This document shows, piece by piece, positions 29,338-29,801 of a DNA stretch of 29,801 nucleotides (positions are counted from its first letter, which is position 1; every line of letters starts with the position of its first letter). Location of the stretch: positions 1 to 29,801 of IMG/VR virus record IMGVR_UViG_3300035661_000261, one strand, 5' to 3'. The notes under the pieces were generated by a model. It saw only the letters and a list, made by a program, of their open reading frames with translations. It made no database searches and was not told the DNA's origin. Both the position numbers and the translations under genes were made by a program. The DNA is from a virus.

Positions 29338-29729
29338 AGGCATGGCCGATGATCGTCTCGCTCCCGTGGCCACCACGGTTCACCAGCCCGAACGCCCGAG
29401 CGCATTGGGCCACAGTTCACCGAGCACGGTCACGGTATCGGGCTGACGCGCGCATCTTGGCGGTGGCTGACGGGGCGCGTGATTTTGCGAAGGATCTGCC
29501 TGAAGGCGCTCCGCTGCGCGTCACTCTGCGCATATACCCACCGGACAAGCGCAGGCGTGATTGGGACAACATCATCGCGTCTCTCAAGTCCGGGCTTGAC
29601 GGGATCTCGGATGCGCTTGGCATTGATGATTCGCGCTTCCGGCTCTCGATTGAGATGCTTCCGGAGGTGGTGAATGGCGGGCGCGTCGATGTCGTGGTTG
29701 ACGCAGACGGCCCGGGTTCTGTCATTTGA
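29334..29729 (+). CDS. rusA: RusA-type Holliday junction resolvase
   Basis: A 131-aa protein of the RusA family (PF05866): 'VSLPWPPRFTSPNARAHW' at the start, 'ILAVADGARDFAK' and 'LRVTLRIYPPDKRRRDWDNI' followed by 'IASLKSGLDGISDALGIDDS'. Acidic residues D76, D78 and D98 or D99 fit the metal site. In E. coli RusA, as I recall, a lysine lies three residues after the D-x-D-N motif; here that place is Ala82 and the nearest lysine is Lys85. It would resolve junctions made by the RecT/YqaJ system. The start overlaps the previous frame (ATGA); an ATG at 29349 is possible. Confidence 0.9.
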   Translation: MKAWPMIVSLPWPPRFTSPNARAHWATVHRARSRYRADARILAVADGARDFAKDLPEGAPLRVTLRIYPPDKRRRDWDNIIASLKSGLDGISDALGIDDSRFRLSIEMLPEVVNGGRVDVVVDADGPGSVI

Positions 29730-29787
29730 TCCGTCGCCGGGAATCGCGGGCCACGTCTACAATTGGCAGCATGGACAAGGTGTTGAT

Positions 29788-29801
29788 ATGCCAAGACTGA
29801 C
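29788..29801 (+). CDS. Start of next rightward gene (partial)
   Basis: ATGCCAAGACTGAC at the window end, with AAGGTG 6 bases upstream, reads MPRL and continues outside. Too short to identify; an antiterminator or terminase small subunit would be expected here. A rival frame at 29771 stops after nine codons. Confidence 0.35.

Overview
This window is a high-GC, densely packed stretch of a tailed temperate bacteriophage (siphovirus-like: long tape measure, no sheath gene) with no recognisable host genes. Composition and gene flavour suggest a proteobacterial host, most likely a betaproteobacterium, but nothing visible fixes the host. Terminase, portal and most of the protease lie outside the window. 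The right end runs into the next rightward gene, so the window looks like one segment of a genome of roughly 35-45 kb (inference).

Left half, all on +: head genes in lambda order (end of the protease/scaffold gene, decoration protein D, major capsid protein E), then Mu-like neck and tail-completion genes (DUF1320/gp36-like, gpG-like, gp37-like) bracketed by two related small proteins. These are followed by the tail tube, a 1019-aa tape measure, a block of large tail-tip proteins (7.4-16.5 kb) and a lysis cassette: XhlA-like membrane protein, SAR endolysin, and Rz with Rz1 embedded out of frame. A strong terminator (17916-17943) closes the late operon. A tyrosine integrase follows on +.

Middle, all on -, read from 25.9 kb down to 19.1 kb: an early operon resembling lambda PL. 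It carries small proteins, a YqaJ exonuclease with RecT annealase, small DNA-binding-type proteins, DUF3310, a remarkable protein with 22 cysteines at exact three-residue spacing, dUTPase, and a structured RNA segment resembling the P1/P4 C4/CI immunity RNAs. The last two genes are a 179-aa unknown and an AntA/AntB-KilAC antirepressor. The RNA and its leader contain three mutually complementary segments, the last touching the Shine-Dalgarno of the 179-aa gene.

Right part: a divergent control region (25.9-26.06 kb), a tiny HTH protein on +, and a separate leftward unit consisting of a strong promoter, a candidate three-hairpin small RNA and a 127-aa accessory gene. After that come the rightward replication genes: a YdaS/Cro-like HTH protein, a DUF1376 protein with an ori-like repeat cluster inside its coding sequence, a DUF6475-like protein, a zinc-finger protein and a RusA resolvase. 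No CI-type repressor (HTH plus S24 peptidase) is visible, so immunity is either encoded outside the window or relies on the antirepressor/RNA circuit plus an unseen partner.
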